Positions 36,318 through 46,136 are shown, numbered from the stretch's first letter. The stretch: 64,000 nt of DNA from an uncultured Campylobacter sp. (GCF_937959485.1 NZ_CALGPY010000004.1:62001-126000), one strand, 5' to 3'. The notes: a model not told the origin generated them from the letters alone. Translations and numbers: made by a program.

Positions 36318-37586
36318 TCATTCCTCGAGCCTCTGTATATCGGCACCAAGTGCGCTAAGCTTTTCCTCGAGCTTTTCGTATCCGCGATCTAGGTGGTAAA
36401 TTCTATGTATTTTGCTCTCGCCGCTCGCCGCAAGGGCGGCTAAAACGAGAGCCGAGCTGGCGCGCAGATCGGTCGCCATAACGTCCGCGCCGTTTAGCTT
36501 GCCGCCGCTGATCGTCGCGATGTGTCCGTTTAAGCGGATATCTGCGCCCATTCTTGAGAGTTCGCTTACATGCATGAAGCGGTTTTCAAAAAGCCTCTCG
36601 TCGATGGTGCTGACGCCCGTGGCTACACACGCCAGCGCCATAAACTGCGCCTGCATATCGGTAGGAAAGCCCGGATATTCGCTCGTTATAATCTCTACGG
36701 GTTTGATCTTTGAAGCGGGCAGGATCGTGATCTCGTCGCCGCCGTTTGAAATTTCAAATTTAAAACCCATATCTTCAAATTTTGCAAGCACGGCGCCAAG
36801 ATGAGCCGCGCAAGCGTGCGTGATCTTGATACGAGAGCCCGTGATCGCGCCTGCGCACAGATAGGTGCCTGCTTCGATGCGATCGGGAATGATAGAAATT
36901 TCGTTCAAGCTTAAAAGCTCGCCGCCGCTTCCTTTGATGAGGATTTCGTTCGTGCCGATGCCCTCTATGTCGATGCCTGCGCTTTTTAATGCGTTGCAAA
37001 CGGCGATGACTTCGGGCTCTTTTGCCGCGTTTATGATATGAGTGGTGCCGCTTGCTAAGGCTGCTGCCATTACGATATTTTCGGTGCCGGTAACGGTAAT
37101 TTTGTCAAAATTTATAGTCGCGCCCTTAAGCCCCTTTTTTGCGGTGCAAACGACGTAACCTTGCTCGATCTTAACCTCCGCGTCCATCTTTTCAAGCGCG
37201 CTAAGGTGCAGATCGATCGGTCTTGCGCCGATCGCGCAACCCCCCGGAAGGCTTACCTCGCAGTGTCTAAACCGCGCTAAAAGCGGCCCCAGCACCAAGA
37301 TCGAAGCTCGCATTTTACGCACTATATCGTAGATCGCCTTGGTCGAATTTACCTCGCTCGTATCGATTTTGGCGGTATTGGCGTCAAGAAACTCGCACTT
37401 TGCGCCTAAATTTGAAAGCAGCTGAATTAGCGTGTGGATATCGGAAACTGCGGGTAAATTTTTAATTAAAACTTCGTTTTTTGAAAGGATAGATAGAGCT
37501 ATGAGCGGCAGTGCGGCGTTTTTTGCGCCACTTATTTTGACGCTACCGCTTAGTTTTTTGCCCCCGTTAATTCGTAGATAATGCAT
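36318..37586 (-). CDS. murA: UDP-N-acetylglucosamine 1-carboxyvinyltransferase
   Basis: A 422-residue cytoplasmic enzyme for the first committed step of peptidoglycan synthesis. Lys22-Asn23 in SGAKNAAL bind substrate, and catalytic Cys117 lies in SLPGGCAIGARPIDLHL; the presence of Cys predicts fosfomycin sensitivity of the enzyme itself. EYPGFPTDMQAQ and ENRFMHVSELSRMGADI complete the family set. Length is normal, with no insert. Confidence 0.96.
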   Translation of the reverse strand: MHYLRINGGKKLSGSVKISGAKNAALPLIALSILSKNEVLIKNLPAVSDIHTLIQLLSNLGAKCEFLDANTAKIDTSEVNSTKAIYDIVRKMRASILVLGPLLARFRHCEVSLPGGCAIGARPIDLHLSALEKMDAEVKIEQGYVVCTAKKGLKGATINFDKITVTGTENIVMAAALASGTTHIINAAKEPEVIAVCNALKSAGIDIEGIGTNEILIKGSGGELLSLNEISIIPDRIEAGTYLCAGAITGSRIKITHACAAHLGAVLAKFEDMGFKFEISNGGDEITILPASKIKPVEIITSEYPGFPTDMQAQFMALACVATGVSTIDERLFENRFMHVSELSRMGADIRLNGHIATISGGKLNGADVMATDLRASSALVLAALAASGESKIHRIYHLDRGYEKLEEKLSALGADIQRLEE

Positions 37587-37710
37587 AATTTCTCCGTGTA
37601 AAATTTCGGCGATTATACAGAATTTAGCTTTAAAGTTACCATTTTGTTACCACTGAGCGCTAAAATTACGCCCAAATTTAATTGTTACATAATTTTATAA
37701 GGATTTTTAT

Positions 37711-38346
37711 ATGAAACAACTAATTATTTGCGCTTTGGGTGCGTTTTTACTGATCGGTTGCTCCTCAAAAGCCCCGTCTGCCGGCAGCCAGCAAGCGTAT
37801 GTCTTAAACGATCATGAAGAAGGAATAACTTCGGTGCCAGGAAGCGAGTTTAACCGCCCGCTAATCGCATCTGTGGACGATTACACTGGCACTCGCGCGG
37901 GAGGGGACTGCAGTGGATTTATCACCGTGCTAAATGATAAATACGATGATCTATTTTTTAACTCAAAAGATCTGCCGAAATACTTCACAAACGGACGCAA
38001 ATCCCAAGCAATATATAATTATTACAGCCGTAAAAATTTACTCAGCAATACGCCACGAGTGGGGGATTTGGTGTTTTTTCAAAACACCTTACGTTCTAAC
38101 AAAGGCAAGGTCAATAACGAGATCAGTCATATCGGTATCGTGCGTGAGATCTATGCTGATGGTCGCGTGAAATTCGTCCACAATACTCGCGGTAGAAATC
38201 AAGCGGACTTCGTAAATTTAAATAAGAAAAACGTCCATGTAGCGGGGCAAAAGATGGAAAATAGCTATATCGTCCGCTGCGGCAAAGACCGCATAAGCTG
38301 CCTAGCATCAAACCGCTTCGCAGGATACGGACGAGTGAATAACTAG
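37711..38346 (+). CDS. NlpC/P60-family lipoprotein (cell-wall hydrolase)
   Basis: A 211-residue lipoprotein; the signal (KQLIICALGAFLLIGC) has its lipobox Cys17. The catalytic domain shows Cys67 in GGDCSGF, His140 in ISHIGIV and a third polar residue near HNTRG (His157). PRVGDLVFF at about 115-123 is typical of the family. It probably cleaves peptidoglycan stem peptides in the periplasm. The C-terminal 25 residues carry two more Cys (VRCGKDRISC). It is divergent from murA. Confidence 0.85.
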   Translation: MKQLIICALGAFLLIGCSSKAPSAGSQQAYVLNDHEEGITSVPGSEFNRPLIASVDDYTGTRAGGDCSGFITVLNDKYDDLFFNSKDLPKYFTNGRKSQAIYNYYSRKNLLSNTPRVGDLVFFQNTLRSNKGKVNNEISHIGIVREIYADGRVKFVHNTRGRNQADFVNLNKKNVHVAGQKMENSYIVRCGKDRISCLASNRFAGYGRVNN

Positions 38347-39090
38347 AATTTTGAAAATTCTTTTCCGTATTTTTTGAAAAATTTCTTATAACGTTTGGAA
38401 TTTATTAGATTTTATGGAATTTTGCTAGACCTTTTAAAAATTCGCGGCGGTTTGATTTATGCTCTAAAATTTCAAGTAAAATTTTGCAGATAATTTAGCT
38501 TGGGATTTTAGCTGTAACCTAGCTTTGTAGAATTTATTAAATTCCTAAAATTCCAATCAAATTTTAGAATTTTATGGTTTTTAAACTCCTGCAGCAAAAA
38601 CTTACCAATAAAAACTCATTTTGATGCTGTTATGGCAAATCAAATTAGCATTTTTAACGCGTAATTATATATAACAAGCATTTAATAAAATATTACTCTA
38701 AAAATTTATTTTGAAATTAATTTAAACTCAAATTTTTATTATTCTTGGTGAAATTATACTTATAATTATACATAAAATTCTACGAAATAGCTTCATATAA
38801 CTAAAATTTTATCGTCATTAAATTTGCAGCGTGCTTGTTTTTTAATTGATATCAGATAAACTTTATAAATTACGTAAAACTTTCAAAAAAGATTTATGGT
38901 CTAAATTTTATTAAGGAAATTTTAGTTTAAAGTTTTATATCTAAATTTTAAATTTTAACGCAGCTATTTTGATAAGGCGCTTGCAATTAAAACTATTCGC
39001 CGAAATTTTGATGCTAGCTTATTTATAATTTATCTCGAGCCTATAAAATTACACGACGCCTTTAATTTAATCAAAATTTCGCTACTATGC
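38347..39090. other. Very AT-rich gap
   Basis: About 740 bp with no gene. From roughly 38560 to 39060 the sequence is far more AT-rich than elsewhere, with long AAATTT/TTTAAT runs and hardly any G+C spacers. The rhomboid promoter must lie near its end. Confidence 0.5.
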
Positions 39091-39111
39091 GTGAAAAATT
39101 TAAGGAGTTTC

Positions 39112-39669
39112 ATGCAATCAGGCAAATTTACTCTCGCGATCATTGTGGCGAATGTCCTATTTTTCGTGATTTCATTCGCATTAGAATATTTTTTTGGCTT
39201 TAAGTCCTATCTATTTTTTGGGCTCAATCCGTATTTTTTCGAAGGGATGCCGTGGCAGCTACTAAGTTCATTTTTTATGCACGGCGGAGTGATGCATCTA
39301 GCGATGAATATGGCGGTTTTATATCAATTTGGTGGGATTTTAGAGCGGGCGTTCGGTGGGATAAAATTTACGCTACTTTACATCGCAGGCGGGCTGCTGA
39401 GCGGCGCTTTATGTCTGATTTATATCCGTTATGCCATGAGCATGGGAGAAATCGTCAATATCGTAGGCGCTAGTGGCGCTATTTGCGTGCTTTTAGGCGT
39501 GATTGCTTATTTTGATGAACGCAATGCGGGTGGGATTTTTATCGCGATTTTGATAATGAGCTTTGCGCCGATGCTAATGGGCGTAAATGTAGCATGGTAT
39601 GCGCACATAGCGGGATTTGTGGTCGGTTATGGCTTTGGAATGATCCAGAAAAAATTTAGAATTTTGTAG
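39112..39669 (+). CDS. Rhomboid-family intramembrane serine protease
   Basis: A 185-residue, six-helix inner-membrane protease. The catalytic dyad is Ser121 in GASGAICVLLG and His165 in AHIAGFVVGYGFG; HGGVMHLAMNM in the second helix supplies the oxyanion His/Asn. The frame also opens at GTG 39091, but TAAGGAG at 39101-39107 fits ATG 39112, giving MQSGKFTLAIIVANVLFF. Confidence 0.9.
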   Translation: MQSGKFTLAIIVANVLFFVISFALEYFFGFKSYLFFGLNPYFFEGMPWQLLSSFFMHGGVMHLAMNMAVLYQFGGILERAFGGIKFTLLYIAGGLLSGALCLIYIRYAMSMGEIVNIVGASGAICVLLGVIAYFDERNAGGIFIAILIMSFAPMLMGVNVAWYAHIAGFVVGYGFGMIQKKFRIL

Positions 39670-39713
39670 AATTTAACGCTAAATTTTACATAAAATTTTG
39701 TGAAAGGATGCAG

Positions 39714-40388
39714 ATGAAACGGATATACTTTATAAGACATGCCGAGGCGCAAAGCGGCAACGGAAGCGATTTTGAGCGGACATTAAGCCAAGTGGGCGAA
39801 CTTTGCGCAATTAAACTCGGAGAAAAGCTGCGTAGTTTGGGACTTGCGCCTGATTTAATTATTACAAGCCCGGCTATACGAGCACTCCATACGGCGCAAA
39901 TTATCGCTAATGCGTTGGATGCGACAAAAAGGGTAGCGTCATTGCGAGAGTTATACGACGCAAGCTTATGGGATTTGGCAAAGTTTGTTCGCAGCTTGGA
40001 TGAGAAACGATTTTTTGGGTGCGGTGTGAATGTTGAAAAATACAATGTGGTTGGTCTGAGTAGCGAAAAACATCGCGACGCAAACGCTGAAAATTCTGCT
40101 TTTAAGAGCATTAAAATTCCCGCTAGCATTGGCGAAAATAATGCGCTATCTTGCAATGATGTGGAAATTTCTAGCACAGATGTTATGCAAAATTTTAACG
40201 CAGCTAGCGCAGAATGCGTATTTATCGTTGGACATAATCCGGCAATAGGCGGAATTTGCTCGCTTTTAGGCGAGAAGGAAGTCGATAAATTTCCTCCTTG
40301 CTCGATTTGTGGATTAGAATTTGATGTTCATAAATTCTCAGATATTACCGATCATAGCGGCAAAATGGTAATGCTACAGCGCCCTTAG
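39714..40388 (+). CDS. SixA-like histidine phosphatase with insert
   Basis: A histidine-phosphatase superfamily protein like SixA, which dephosphorylates phosphohistidine on signalling or PTS proteins. Catalytic His9 lies in FIRHAEAQ, SPAIRALHTAQIIA is the next motif, and the second His lies in IVGHNPAIGG (about 171-180). SixA proteins are about 160 residues; this one has 224 because of an extra stretch at about 99-166, rich in Asn, Ser and Ala with KYN, SAFKS and QNFN pieces, placed just before the AECVFIVGHNP strand. AAAGGA at 39702-39707 suits ATG 39714 better than ATG 39708. Confidence 0.85.
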   Translation: MKRIYFIRHAEAQSGNGSDFERTLSQVGELCAIKLGEKLRSLGLAPDLIITSPAIRALHTAQIIANALDATKRVASLRELYDASLWDLAKFVRSLDEKRFFGCGVNVEKYNVVGLSSEKHRDANAENSAFKSIKIPASIGENNALSCNDVEISSTDVMQNFNAASAECVFIVGHNPAIGGICSLLGEKEVDKFPPCSICGLEFDVHKFSDITDHSGKMVMLQRP

Positions 40389-40768
40389 TTACGCTTTTAA
40401 CGCTTCATAATTACAATCGGGCGGCTCGTTCGCATTTATTTAAAGCTGCTTTTACCGAGCATTGTCATATACTCGTAAAATAAGACCATATGGTAAAATA
40501 GCAAATTGCTTTGAGATAACTTTAAATTTTTAAAAATTTCCAATGATGTGGCTCGCCTTGAAATCGTGGACTAAATGAGTCAGAAAACTAAATTTCATAT
40601 TTTTAGATGATCGAGTGTTAGCACTTTCGCTTGAAATTCCATTTACTTTGAAAAATCTTAAGTTTAAATTTTTCGTACGGAAATTTCGTGCCAAAATTTT
40701 CTCAAAAATATAAATTTATTGAGAAGAATAAAATTTATTAAGTAAAATTTAATAGTAGCCGTGGTATC
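40389..40768. other. Gap between the SixA-like and desulforubrerythrin genes
   Basis: About 380 bp with no gene. AAATTTTTAAAAATTT-like sequence lies near 40525, and the last 100 bp are AT-rich and should hold the promoter of the next gene. Confidence 0.4.
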
Positions 40769-40794
40769 ATTCCCTAAAAATTTTGATAGGGAAT
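40769..40794 (+). promoter_or_regulatory. Inverted repeat over the ribosome binding site of desulforubrerythrin
   Basis: ATTCCCTA (40769-40776) and TAGGGAAT (40787-40794) are perfect 8-bp arms around a 10-bp spacer, AAAATTTTGA. The right arm holds the only purine-rich sequence (GGGAA) before ATG 40799. It could be a dimeric repressor operator (for example for a peroxide regulator) or an RNA hairpin hiding the ribosome binding site. Confidence 0.5.
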
Positions 40795-40798
40795 TGAA

Positions 40799-41446
40799 AT
40801 GAGACAGTACGAAACTTACAGATGCGACAAATGCGGCGCGGAGGTCGAGGTGCAAAAAGTAGGCGGCGGCGGCGCGCTTAGCTGCTGCGGCGAGCCGATG
40901 AAATGCATCACCGAGGATCTGACGCAGGTAAATTTAATGAAGGCGTTCGCAGGCGAATCGCAAGCGCGCAACAAATACGATCTTTACGGCGATTTAGCCA
41001 AAGAGGCGGGCTTTCACGCCATTGCGCAACATTTTTACGAGGCTGCCGAAAATGAAAAATGGCACGCTAGAGCCGAGCTAAAGGCGCATCATGCAGCCGC
41101 AGGCATTCCGCTTGATAAGATGGATAAAAATCTGCTTGATGCTGCTGCCGGCGAGCGCTACGAGCACGAGAGCATGTATCCGAGCTTCGCTAAAATCGCG
41201 ACCGAAGAGGGCAAAAAAGAGGTAGCGCGCCTTTTTAACGCTATCGGCAAGGTCGAGCAGGAGCACGAGCGCGAATACAACGAGCTTCAAAAGATCCTGC
41301 TAGAGGAGGGCTTTTTCGAAAGTTTTGACGAGGAAGTTTGGGTGTGCGAGGTCTGCGGCCACGTTCATCGCGGCAAGAAAGCCCCGGGCGCCTGTCCGCT
41401 TTGCAAGGCTCCGCGCGAGTATTTCAAAAAACAAAGGCTAGTTTAA
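40799..41446 (+). CDS. Desulforubrerythrin (desulforedoxin-rubrerythrin-rubredoxin fusion)
   Basis: A 215-residue peroxide-detoxifying iron protein. The N-terminal desulforedoxin-like domain has Cys9, Cys12, Cys29 and Cys30; the central four-helix di-iron domain has the Glu/His ligands in AFAGESQARNKYD, AENEKWHA, AAAGERYEHESMYP and KVEQEHEREY; and the C-terminal rubredoxin domain has CEVCGH and CPLCKAP. This three-domain layout is known from C. jejuni and a few other microaerophiles. It should reduce hydrogen peroxide in the cytoplasm with electrons from an NADH or ferredoxin reductase. Confidence 0.93.
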   Translation: MRQYETYRCDKCGAEVEVQKVGGGGALSCCGEPMKCITEDLTQVNLMKAFAGESQARNKYDLYGDLAKEAGFHAIAQHFYEAAENEKWHARAELKAHHAAAGIPLDKMDKNLLDAAAGERYEHESMYPSFAKIATEEGKKEVARLFNAIGKVEQEHEREYNELQKILLEEGFFESFDEEVWVCEVCGHVHRGKKAPGACPLCKAPREYFKKQRLV

Positions 41447-42334
41447 TTTGATGCTTGCGGCACGGCGTTTTTGCGATAACTTTTGAAGTCGTCGCAAATC
41501 TCGTTTATTGTCGCGAGCCGATCGCTTAAATCTTGGCTTAAATTTTGCGCGAGATTTCGTCTTTTTGCTCCTTTTTGCCGCGGGACTCCGTGGCTAGACG
41601 AAATCTCGGGCTAAATTTATTTAGCCTAAACTCCTTTTCTTATCCCCCTAAGAAATGAAATCCTGCTCGCAAGAGCGGGATTTCTGTCGTAAAATAAATC
41701 TAAAATAATCATGCCGATGATTTGATCTCTTTAAATTTTATTAGAAATTTATATATGATTCTTACGCTATTTACGAAACAAACTTCGCGTCAGTAAATTT
41801 TGCAGCAAACTTTGGTGGCAAATCTTTTGCATTTTTAAATTTTAAGGAGAATTCGGTGCGATGAGAATTTGAAGGCATATCAAACTATAAAATTTTGAGG
41901 GTTTAAATTTTAAATCAGAAATTCCATCCTTGCGGAATTTGCAGATAAATTTTATATCCGCTACCTCTTAATATATCGATTATCTTTTGCTTATAAAATC
42001 CTCGGATGAAATCCCGTATCGTCAAAATTTAAATGAAATTTTATACTAAATTTATCTGGAATTTTAGGCAAAATCGCATGAGAAAATCTAAAAAGTAAAT
42101 TATTCTATATTCCAAAAGAGTAAAATTTTAGATTTTTTTGCGATCAAGCTCTAAGGCTCGCGCGTTAATTTTAAATTTTGCCGAGTTAATGAGTTAAATT
42201 CTAAAATGCGAAAGGCAGGATTTTTGGTCTTGTTATTCGAATATGAAAAACAAATTTTAAAATTTTTCAAAATAAAATTCCAAATTTTTTAGAAAATAAA
42301 TTCCATAAAAAACGATTTCAAAGTCGCATCAAAA
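41447..42334. other. Gap with a strong hairpin between desulforubrerythrin and xerH
   Basis: About 890 bp with no gene. A long stem at 41657-41684 (GAAATCC-TGCTC, loop GCAA, GAGCG-GGATTTC, one wobble pair) has no U-run after it on either strand, but could still stop transcription of the upstream gene. From about 41700 on, the sequence is very AT-rich with scattered AAATTTTA cores. Confidence 0.5.
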
Positions 42335-42353
42335 CGAGATTTAAAAAATCTCG
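42335..42353 (-). terminator. Probable terminator after xerH
   Basis: CGAGATTT (42335-42342) and AAATCTCG (42346-42353) form an 8-bp stem with a 3-nt loop; on the minus strand TTTTGATG follows. It lies about 40 bp past the xerH stop codon. Confidence 0.55.
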
Positions 42354-42390
42354 CTCAAGCAAGCCTCGCGCCATCTCAAATTTTAAAATT

Positions 42391-43452
42391 TCACTCCTCG
42401 AATTCCTCCGCGACCTTCGCCGCAAGGCGCAGTTTGTCGCTGTCGAAGTGGGTGTAGATGCGCGAAGTATTTAGGCTCGCGTGGCCGAGAGCTTCTTGGA
42501 CGAGCACGAGGTCCTTTTGCTTTTTGTAAAGCATCGTCGCGAAGGTGTGGCGCAGCATGTGAGCGCCGTTTTTTTCCTTGCGGATGCCCGCGCTCATTAA
42601 AATTTTCTCCACGATGCCGCTGACGTAGGCCTGGGTAAGCGGCGCGCCGTTTTTGGTGACGAAAAGATAGCCCTCTTTGTTTGCAAAGTTCGTCTCCAGC
42701 GCGTTTAGATGCTCCTCGATCAGGTGGCGTTTAATCATCACGATGCGGTATTTATTGCCCTTGCCGCGGATTCGGATGATGAAAAGATCGCCCTCTGGCG
42801 CGATATCTTTGCGCTTGAGATTTATCGCCTCGCCCACGCGGATGCCGGTATAGACGATGATTTTTACGATCAGGCGGTTGCGATGCGCAAAGGAGCGAAA
42901 CTCGCTTAGATTTATCGCGTCCAAAAACCGCTTCAACTCCTCCTCGCTCATAAACTCCGGAAGCTTCGTGCCGCGGCTGCCGCTAATGCCGCCCCAGTGC
43001 TTAAGCTCAATGCCGAAGTTGTGCGAGGTGCCGTCCTGCTCGTTTTGGCGGTCGATGAAGCCGAAAAAATTTATCAGCGCGATTCGGTAGTTTTTTTTGC
43101 TCGCATCGCTCAGCCCGCCCGTAATCGAGGCTAAAATTTCGCTCAAAAGTTCCTCGTCAATATTTTTCATGCTCTCAAGACCGTACTGCATGATCGCTTC
43201 GTAAAATTTTTTAAGCGGATTAAAATAGGTGTTGATGCCCGTAAGACCCGCGTTTCGTGCGTCTTTCGCGAGCCGCTCGAGTTCATTTATATTCGTGACC
43301 TCGTGATTTAGCGCCAGGCTTGCGCGGCGAAACAGCGCGTCGTTTTTCAGCTCCTTATTCGATAGCGCGCTTAGCTTGTAGCGCACGAATTTTACGAGCC
43401 AAAACAGCAGCGATTTTTCAAAGCTATCCTTGTAATCAAGCGGGAATTTCAT
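42391..43452 (-). CDS. xerH: Tyrosine recombinase XerH
   Basis: A 353-residue tyrosine recombinase matching the XerH type of Campylobacter and Helicobacter, which resolves chromosome dimers alone at a difH site. The catalytic residues appear as Arg in YTGIRVGEA, Lys in RGKGNKYR, His-x-x-Arg in HMLRHTFATML, His in LGHASLNTS and Tyr in RIYTHF. The N-terminal DNA-binding domain has INTYFNPLKKFYEAIMQYG. The gene overlaps the AsmA-like gene by 4 bp (ATGA). I did not identify a difH site in the window. Confidence 0.92.
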   Translation of the reverse strand: MKFPLDYKDSFEKSLLFWLVKFVRYKLSALSNKELKNDALFRRASLALNHEVTNINELERLAKDARNAGLTGINTYFNPLKKFYEAIMQYGLESMKNIDEELLSEILASITGGLSDASKKNYRIALINFFGFIDRQNEQDGTSHNFGIELKHWGGISGSRGTKLPEFMSEEELKRFLDAINLSEFRSFAHRNRLIVKIIVYTGIRVGEAINLKRKDIAPEGDLFIIRIRGKGNKYRIVMIKRHLIEEHLNALETNFANKEGYLFVTKNGAPLTQAYVSGIVEKILMSAGIRKEKNGAHMLRHTFATMLYKKQKDLVLVQEALGHASLNTSRIYTHFDSDKLRLAAKVAEEFEE

Positions 43453-46037
43453 TTAATCTCCTCGCTGTCGCCGAAGATCACAAAGGGCAGCATCAGCGTA
43501 TTTTTGATGAGATTATACGGCGTTTTTAGCACGTCGGTCGCAACGCCGGTCGAGTAGGTAGGCTTTTTCATTGTGCCGCGAATCTCGATGATCGTGGAGA
43601 TCGTATTGTTTTCGCCCAAGATGATATGATTTAGCAGCGGGATTTTTGAGATTATCGAGCTTGCGTCTTTAAGGTATTTAAGCTCCAGATCGATATTCAG
43701 CGCGCCGCTTTTCATATCCACTTCGCCGTTGCCCGCGATGTCGGCGCTACTGCCGGTAAAGTTCATTGCGTTTATGTAAATTTTATCGCCGCTACGGCGG
43801 AAGTAAATTTTGCCCTTCTGCACGCTAAAGCCGCGATCGTTGAAATCCGGCGTCTTAAACGTAAGCAGCGACGGCACGGAGTTTATAAAGCTAAGCAGCC
43901 TTTGATAGATGATGTAGTCCTTAAGATAGGTGTTTTGCACGTTGATCTCGCCGCGATAGTTGCGCGGATCGATGCCGCTTGCTTTCAGCGTAAATACCCC
44001 TCCGTCGAAGCTCTGCGAGCCCAGAAATTGATTAAGCGCCTCGCCGCTGATGTTTTGCGCAAAAATTTGAAGCAAACTCTTTTTAAAGATCAACTTCACG
44101 TCGCCGCGTTTAAAGCTTGCGTTTAAATTCATATTTTTGCCGTCCAGCACGCCGTTAAAGTGCGTAAATTTAAGCGTTTTATTTAGATCGGATAGCACGA
44201 TGGAAGAGTTTTGCCCGCTGAAATTTATCGGCGAGCGCTCCTTTGTGCCGCTATTAAACTCGCTGGTTTGCACGCTCGTATTGATCGCGACGTCCACGTC
44301 TTTTAAAGAGACGAAGTTGCCGCCTTTGTTGATTTTAAGAGAAATTTTACCGCTTCCGCTAGAGCCGTCCAGATCGCCCCCGCGCACCCGAAGCGCGAAA
44401 GAGTCGTTTTTATAATGGCTTCCGTCCTTGTTCAGCAGACCGAAATCAAAGATGAGATTGTTGCTGCTGATATCTAAGTTTGTAAAATCGCTGGTTAAAA
44501 TTTTAAGGTCTCCGCCGCTAATGCCAGCGTTTTTAAGCGTCTTGGAAAAGGGCAAAATTCCGCTAATATCGGGCGAGCTAATCTCGATCCGCTCGCCGAA
44601 GCTCATCTTCGCGCCTAAAAATTGCGAGCTCAGCACCGGCGCTTTGCCGCTAAAATCAAGGCTTATATTATCTCGCGCGTCACCAAATTTTAAAATTTCT
44701 TTGCCGTTCGGGGAGAGATTAAAGCTATGGATTGTGCCATTAAATTTAGCCTTGCGCGTGGCGATATCGATACTGCCGCTTGCAGTGGCGTTAAAAATTT
44801 CATTTTGCAGATTTGCGTCTTTGATATCTATTTTTTTCTCGGTGATGTGCACCCGCGCGGCTTTGGAGTGAAATTTCGCTTTAGAAATCATCAGATCGGC
44901 GTCTTTTAGCGTCACGTTCGCATCCACCTTGGCGCTTTCCTTTTCGACGTCTACGTCTATCAGCACGCGCGCATCGATCCCGCCGCCAAGCGGATATACG
45001 GGCTCGTCTATGCCGTAGCTTTGCAGGATCGCTATAAGGTCCTTGCCCAAACTCTCTTTAGTCCGCAGATCCAGATATACGATCGGCTTCTCTTCAAAGA
45101 GCCCGCCGATACGCACGCCGCTTCCTTCCAGGCTTTTGCCTTTAAATTTAGGCTCGTTCAGCGCAAAATTTAGATAATCGTTTTTGAGCGTGATGTTGGC
45201 GTCTTTTACCGTTACGGCTTCGATTTGCGGCTGAAATTTTATCGTAAGATCCTGCGCGTAGGCTGTAGCGCTAACGTTTTCGGCGATCGGGCGCGGATCT
45301 TTTAGATCGACTTTGGCGTGCAGATTTTCGATGTAGTAGTTCTGCGCGACCGCCTTGCCGTAGATCCACTCGTTCGCAAGAGGATTTAGCCCCGTAAGTG
45401 CGCCCAGCTCATTCATAAAATTTTTCAGGCTCAAGGCCGAGGCGCGGTTTATCTCGATATTTAGCTCCGAGCCGATATTGTGTACGTCAAGCTCGCCCGC
45501 GATCTCGTGCGAAGCGAAGGTGCCGTTAAAATCATACGTATCGGCTCTGAAATTTGCTCGTGCCGTGCCGTGCAGAGTGAGATTAAAATCATTTAGCTCA
45601 AGCTCGATCGGATCAAAGCTAAGTCCGTTTGCGCCAGGCGTGATCTTTGAGCTTAGCCTAAAAAACCGCGTATCTGCGTAAAAAACGTCGCTTTTGTATT
45701 TTAGTTTCAGGCTTTCACCTTTTATTTTCATATTGTCTACGTCGATCTCTTCAAAAAAGGAGTTGATGAGCGAGATTTTTTTGCTAAATTCTAAAATTTT
45801 CTCGCTTTGCGTGCGCAGATCGGTGGAATTTTGCTCTAAATTTTGTGGATTATTTTGCGTAATTTCAAGATTTTTGATACGCAGCACGAGACCTTTATTT
45901 AGCTTGAGATAAAACCCCTCGAGCTTTGCAAAGCCCACGTCCAGCTGTGAAATCGCAATACCGTGCTTTAGGCCTACCGCGCAGATTATAAAAAGTATGG
46001 TTATGCACAAAAAAAATCTAGCCAAAGTTCTAAACAT
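43449..46037 (-). CDS. AsmA/YhdP-like (DUF3971) envelope protein
   Basis: An 862-residue protein with an N-terminal membrane anchor (TLARFFLCITILFIICAVG) and a long periplasmic region of short beta-strand repeats, typical of AsmA-like bridge proteins thought to carry phospholipids to the outer membrane. LEGFYLKLNKGLVLRIKNLEI near the start and the C-terminal block (GNGEVDMKSGALNIDLELK, then IIEIRGTMKKPTYSTGVATD) match the family. The frame is open to a TTG at 46118, but GAGG spaced 5 bp from ATG 46037 makes MFRTLARFF the likelier start. mltG is divergent. Confidence 0.85.
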   Translation of the reverse strand: MFRTLARFFLCITILFIICAVGLKHGIAISQLDVGFAKLEGFYLKLNKGLVLRIKNLEITQNNPQNLEQNSTDLRTQSEKILEFSKKISLINSFFEEIDVDNMKIKGESLKLKYKSDVFYADTRFFRLSSKITPGANGLSFDPIELELNDFNLTLHGTARANFRADTYDFNGTFASHEIAGELDVHNIGSELNIEINRASALSLKNFMNELGALTGLNPLANEWIYGKAVAQNYYIENLHAKVDLKDPRPIAENVSATAYAQDLTIKFQPQIEAVTVKDANITLKNDYLNFALNEPKFKGKSLEGSGVRIGGLFEEKPIVYLDLRTKESLGKDLIAILQSYGIDEPVYPLGGGIDARVLIDVDVEKESAKVDANVTLKDADLMISKAKFHSKAARVHITEKKIDIKDANLQNEIFNATASGSIDIATRKAKFNGTIHSFNLSPNGKEILKFGDARDNISLDFSGKAPVLSSQFLGAKMSFGERIEISSPDISGILPFSKTLKNAGISGGDLKILTSDFTNLDISSNNLIFDFGLLNKDGSHYKNDSFALRVRGGDLDGSSGSGKISLKINKGGNFVSLKDVDVAINTSVQTSEFNSGTKERSPINFSGQNSSIVLSDLNKTLKFTHFNGVLDGKNMNLNASFKRGDVKLIFKKSLLQIFAQNISGEALNQFLGSQSFDGGVFTLKASGIDPRNYRGEINVQNTYLKDYIIYQRLLSFINSVPSLLTFKTPDFNDRGFSVQKGKIYFRRSGDKIYINAMNFTGSSADIAGNGEVDMKSGALNIDLELKYLKDASSIISKIPLLNHIILGENNTISTIIEIRGTMKKPTYSTGVATDVLKTPYNLIKNTLMLPFVIFGDSEEIK

Positions 46038-46136
46038 CATCGCCTCATTAAAAAACTCCGCCCCAAAACCAAATCGGGCGTGCCGAAAAACTGCGCTTAT
46101 AATATGAAATTTATTCAAAATTTTGGCTTATTTGCC

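Noticed and set aside
46038..46118. TTG-started N-terminal extension of the AsmA-like protein
   Set aside because: No ribosome binding site and no similarity to the family start; ATG 46037 precedes the membrane anchor.
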